Assembly (NCBI GenBank): GCA_937922775.1
Contig: CALAKE010000215.1
Location: forward strand, 1-8,846
Length of the DNA: 8,846 nt
Origin: an uncultured bacterium
GTDB taxonomy: Bacteria > Acidobacteriota > UBA890
Direction: 5' to 3'
The translations under genes and the position numbers were made by a program. Shown here one piece after another: positions 6,322 to 8,846 of this stretch. The notes beneath the pieces are model-generated. The model saw only the letters and a list, made by a program, of their open reading frames with translations. It had not been told where the DNA came from and searched no databases. Numbering within the stretch: the stretch's first letter is position 1; each line of letters begins with the position of its first letter.

Positions 6322-7121
6322 AGCCATCCGCCGGGAAACCTGCCGCCTTGATGACATGCCTGATGTGGATGGTCTTGCTCTGTCCTCTCGTGCTCGCTCT
6401 GTCCCCTGGTGGCAGGCAGGAGACGCTGGCTCTCGGGTACGAGATTGTCCAGACCTACCCACACGACCCGGCGGCATTCTCGCAGGGCCTATTCTTTCAG
6501 GATGGATTCCTCTACGAGAGCACGGGCCGACGCGGGCAATCAGTGTTGCGAAAAGTCGACCTCGAATCTGGGTCGGTGCTGCAGGAGGTATCCCTCCCGA
6601 CCAACCTGTTCGGCGAGGGGATCGCCCCGTTCGGAGACCAGATCTATCAGCTCACCTGGCAGTCTGGACTCGGGCTCATCTACGACGCGGGCTCTTTCGA
6701 GTCGACCGGGCAGTTTCGCTACGCGGGCGAGGGCTGGGGGCTCACCCAGAACGGCCGCTACCTGATCATGAGCAACGGGTCGTCCAGTCTCTACTTCTTC
6801 GACCCCGCGACGATGCGTCAGGTCGGGCGCTTACCGGTGTACCAGGGCGCCCTGCCCGTGTCGCAGCTCAACGAGCTCGAGTTCATCAAGGGTTTCATCT
6901 ACGCCAACGTGTGGCACGGTAATGAGATCCTCAAGATCTCGCCCGATTCGGGGAGAGTCGTGGCCCGGATCGACCTCTCGGATCTCGTTGCCCGGCAGGA
7001 AGTCTCGGACCCCGAGGCCGTGTTGAACGGAATCGCCTACGACGCGGACAACGACCGGATCTTCGTCACCGGCAAGCTGTGGCCGAACCTTTACGAGATC
7101 CGGCTGGCCGACGGAGAGTAG
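6318..7121 (+). CDS. Glutaminyl-peptide cyclotransferase (plant-type glutamine cyclotransferase)
   Basis: A 267-residue exported enzyme of the papaya-type glutamine cyclotransferase family, a five-bladed propeller that converts N-terminal glutamine of peptides to pyroglutamate with release of ammonia. Residues about 10-28 form a hydrophobic signal or anchor. The family's conserved blocks appear in order: FSQGL (54-58), YESTG (66-70), FGEGIA (98-103), EGWGLT (138-143), NELEF (185-189), ANVW (196-199), VLNGIAYD (235-242) and TGKLWPNLYEI (251-261). The length is normal. ATG 6318 is chosen because the signal peptide follows at once and the purine-rich tract 6297-6317 can serve as binding site; it overlaps the stop of the agmatinase remnant. 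The same phase is also open back to 5949, so a 390-residue fused product is formally possible, but it would place the signal peptide internally. Periplasmic or membrane-anchored location is inferred. Confidence 0.9.
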   Translation: MKPSAGKPAALMTCLMWMVLLCPLVLALSPGGRQETLALGYEIVQTYPHDPAAFSQGLFFQDGFLYESTGRRGQSVLRKVDLESGSVLQEVSLPTNLFGEGIAPFGDQIYQLTWQSGLGLIYDAGSFESTGQFRYAGEGWGLTQNGRYLIMSNGSSSLYFFDPATMRQVGRLPVYQGALPVSQLNELEFIKGFIYANVWHGNEILKISPDSGRVVARIDLSDLVARQEVSDPEAVLNGIAYDADNDRIFVTGKLWPNLYEIRLADGE

Positions 7122-7129
7122 GCGGGCTA

Positions 7130-7650
7130 CTACTCCCTGGTCAAGCTCCAAACGTAAGCCGCGAGGGCGTTGAGGCCGTCCTCGTCGAGCTCCATTCCAC
7201 CCATCTCGTACATGGGATATGGATACTCGCCAGCCTTGAACTCGTCTTCGGCGACACCGCTGATGATGGTGGAGCGGATGCCCTCGAGGTCGCCCTCGCT
7301 GTGCAGCCACTGGTCGTCGGTGAGCGCCGGGCCGCGGCCTCGAGATCTTCGATGTCGCCCAATCTCCCCGAGCTGTTTCCGCCCCTGCTACGGGATTCTC
7401 CCGGCTCTTCTCCTCCTCCGCCGGCTGCACCGGAGGTGAGCAGCCCCTCCGTATCGGCCGCCTCTGCGATCGCCTGCACCGATCGCGACGTGCTCAAGAA
7501 TTGCAGAAGGTCCTCGCGGGGCGGAACTCGGCCCGAGCCGGTGCCCCCGTGGGCGCAGGCGAGGGCGCCGAGCGAAATCGCAATTGCGATCGCCAAGATC
7601 GAGCGCGTTCGCACCCAGGAATTGTCGCGCGCCGAAGTCTCTCCGCTCAT
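7130..7650 (-). pseudogene. Broken monoheme cytochrome c gene (heme site missing)
   Basis: The start looks real: ATG 7650 with AAGGAGG 9 bases upstream, then a hydrophobic signal (about residues 17-31) ending in LACA, possibly a lipobox. That phase runs on with Gly/Ser/Arg-rich, unfamiliar sequence. In a different phase, from about 7330 to TAG at 7132-7130, the strand encodes a typical cytochrome c C-terminus of 66 residues: PALTDDQWLHSEGDLEG, IRSTIISGV, YPMYEMGGMEL (candidate axial Met) and ALAAYVWSL. A third phase near 7410-7380 gives EEEKSRENPVAG, resembling the segment that precedes the heme site in such proteins; this is tentative. No CxxCH occurs in any minus-strand phase that I checked between them. 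I infer one or more internal deletions with frame changes. The gene is convergent with the cyclotransferase, 8 bases apart. Confidence 0.65.
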
Positions 7651-7668
7651 CGGTGATCGCCTCCTTAT

Positions 7669-7698
7669 TATCGGTAGTTGGCTCTTTCTATCGATAGT
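7669..7698. repeat. Two 10-bp direct repeats 20 bases apart, one inside a palindrome
   Basis: TATCGGTAGT (7669-7678) and TATCGATAGT (7689-7698) differ at one base and are spaced exactly 20 bases, two helical turns. The second lies within the perfect palindrome CTATCGATAG (7688-7697), which also contains the stop codon of the upstream VWFA frame. They sit just before the ribosome binding site of the cytochrome-like gene and could be a regulatory site, but may be chance. Confidence 0.4.
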
Positions 7699-8401
7699 AG
7701 CCCGGGCGGGTGATGACCTTCAGGAGGGGTCGGCGGACTTCCACCCTCACGTTGTGCCAGGTGCCGAGGCCGGCTCGATTGGCGCCGGATGCCTCGTCCG
7801 ACTCATCCGGATTCGGGCGCGCCTGCTCACCCTGGATTGCTTCAGGCGGGATCGTGTCGTCGATGCTAGCCGCACTGGCGGTGTCACTCCCATCGCTGAA
7901 CAGAAGTATTGCTTTGTTCGCCGGGGCCTCGAGGTCTTCATCAGCGCCGCCGTGTTCGCCCATTGCCGGAGAACAGTTGCCGAGCTGAGTTGGAGGGTTG
8001 TTCTCGACGATTTCCTCGAGGATCAGTGCGACCTGGGCAAGCAGAAGCTCTCGGGTCAGCTCCTCGGGAGGTCTGCGTTGCAACTTCTGGCGAGACGGGG
8101 CTGCAGCATCCGCTGCTTGGACATTTGCTCTTCGGGCAGCCGCGAGCTCATCGGCGAGGTCGATTTGTTCCAGTGCAATCAGCATGGCGTCGAACAAAGA
8201 GGTGCCTGCCCCACCCTCGATGCCTTGCAGGAAGCGGCTCCAATGCGAGGTCCCATAGCGTCCCCACTGGCCCGGCCCCACCCTCTCGGAAAACGGCAAC
8301 ACGTAGGGACAGTCCTCTTCGGAGAGGTTCGCCAGAAAGCTGATCGCCTCCCTCTTCCATCGAGGGCGAGACGCGAGATCGAGCCAAAGTAATCGGGCCA
8401 T
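7688..8401 (-). pseudogene. VWFA-related protein, C-terminal remnant
   Basis: The open frame of 237 codons carries parts of a von Willebrand factor A domain of the acidobacterial VWFA-related type. Visible are REAISFLANLSEEDCPYVL (about 18-34), FSERV (37-41), GAGTSLFDAMLIALEQI (64-80, the metal-site threonine), NKAILLFSDGSDTAS (162-176, the metal-site aspartate), and the family's ending WHNVRVEVRRPLLKV then RPGYYR. The N-terminal half with the DxSxS motif is absent: upstream codons instead read, in another phase, as a beta-propeller. Between SDGSDTAS and the ending there are about 40 residues where related proteins have roughly 100, so the helix-strand end of the domain is probably missing too. 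A helical, charged insertion of about 80 residues separates the two metal motifs. ATG 8401 has no good binding site and is unlikely to be a true start; the family part begins near 8365. Confidence 0.6.
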
Positions 8402-8846
8402 TCTGTAGAAGAGATATCGAAAGCGAGATGGGAAAGGGCCTCGGGAATCCGGCGAACCCTCTTAGGCTGGTTTTCCTCTGTGACCGGCCTCCGGTTCCAC
8501 GCGACCCGGAGGGCCCACCGTGAGCCGCCCTGTCGATCCAGGGCGAGTACCTGGTACTCGTCACCGAGGTGCGTTCCGTTCAGGTCCCTGATCGATAGCC
8601 GAAAGCTCGGAGGATCGCCGACCACGAGGCAATCACCCGCGATGGCCAGCGAGAACGGAGTCGTGAGCTCGCCCGGACCTTGCCCCTTCTGCCCCAGGGA
8701 TCGCAGGTACTCGCCGCGCTTGTCGAACACCTTCACGCGAGCATCGCGCGCGTCGGCAACGTAGATCCTCCCGTCATCGTCGACGGCCACATCGATCGGA
8801 TAGTAGAAGGCGTAGTTCGGGTCGTCTTGGCGCTCGGCAATCACCA
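8179..8846 (-). pseudogene. 6-bladed beta-propeller gene, partial at the right edge and disrupted
   Basis: The frame enters from beyond the right edge, so the start and any signal peptide are not seen. It opens in mid-blade with YPIDVAVDDDGRIYVAD, VKVFDKRGEYLRSLG and the signature KGQGPGEL, matching the lipoprotein at 4715-5848 in pattern (KGEGPGEL there) and suggesting a paralogous family. Propeller-like strands continue to about SISRLALDG (near 8360). After that the phase gives Arg/Cys-rich, unfamiliar residues down to its stop at 8179, while the neighbouring phase becomes recognisable VWFA sequence. I infer that a deletion joined the propeller gene to the VWFA gene out of frame, removing the remaining blades. 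If real, the protein would be a truncated propeller with a junk tail of about 60 residues. Confidence 0.6.

Noticed and set aside
7079..8392. 437-codon plus-strand open frame across the degenerate region
   Set aside because: It starts inside the cyclotransferase gene and runs antisense to segments with clear cytochrome, VWFA and ribosome-binding features on the other strand. Its translation shows no domain pattern; long antisense frames are expected in G+C-rich DNA.

Overview
The window is high-G+C bacterial DNA (low sixties percent by eye). Several gene types point to Acidobacteriota or a neighbouring phylum such as Gemmatimonadota: a PadR regulator fused by overlap to a duplicated orphan MacB/FtsX-type permease (the ADOP arrangement), VWFA-related secreted proteins, and lipoprotein-type 6-bladed beta-propellers with the KGEGPGEL signature. 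The phylum is an inference from gene content only.

Layout. The left edge holds the 5' end of a minus-strand gene for a secreted protein, probably VWFA-related, preceded by a short in-frame leader reading frame. A divergent intergenic region (154-516) carries a good sigma-70-like promoter overlaid by a perfect inverted repeat, probably the operator of the PadR gene downstream. A plus-strand operon follows: PadR regulator (517-885), 933-aa ADOP-type permease (882-3683, overlapping by 4 nt) and an exported metallo-beta-lactamase-fold protein (3713-4639). After a short spacer with a 23-bp tandem duplication comes a minus-strand beta-propeller lipoprotein (4715-5848). Divergent from it is a remnant of an agmatinase/ureohydrolase gene (5949-6321), whose old stop codon overlaps the start of an intact glutaminyl-peptide cyclotransferase gene (6318-7121).

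The right third (7130-8846, minus strand) is degenerate. It holds a cytochrome-c-like gene without its CxxCH heme site and with the frame broken (7130-7650), the C-terminal part of a VWFA-related protein lacking its first metal motif and part of its tail (7688-8401), and, running off the edge, a beta-propeller gene that loses its frame about where the VWFA segment begins.

The main pattern is that four loci (agmatinase, cytochrome c, VWFA, second propeller) keep recognisable ends but lack their catalytic or structural cores, while the genes at 517-5848 and 6318-7121 look whole. This is either localised gene decay by internal deletion or an assembly problem; sequence alone cannot decide. I found no CRISPR array, tRNA, rRNA or insertion sequence. 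I see no convincing novel multi-gene system. The points most worth checking are the PadR operator/promoter, the deletion cluster, the accidental agmatinase-cyclotransferase open frame, and the in-frame TGA in the left-edge leader.
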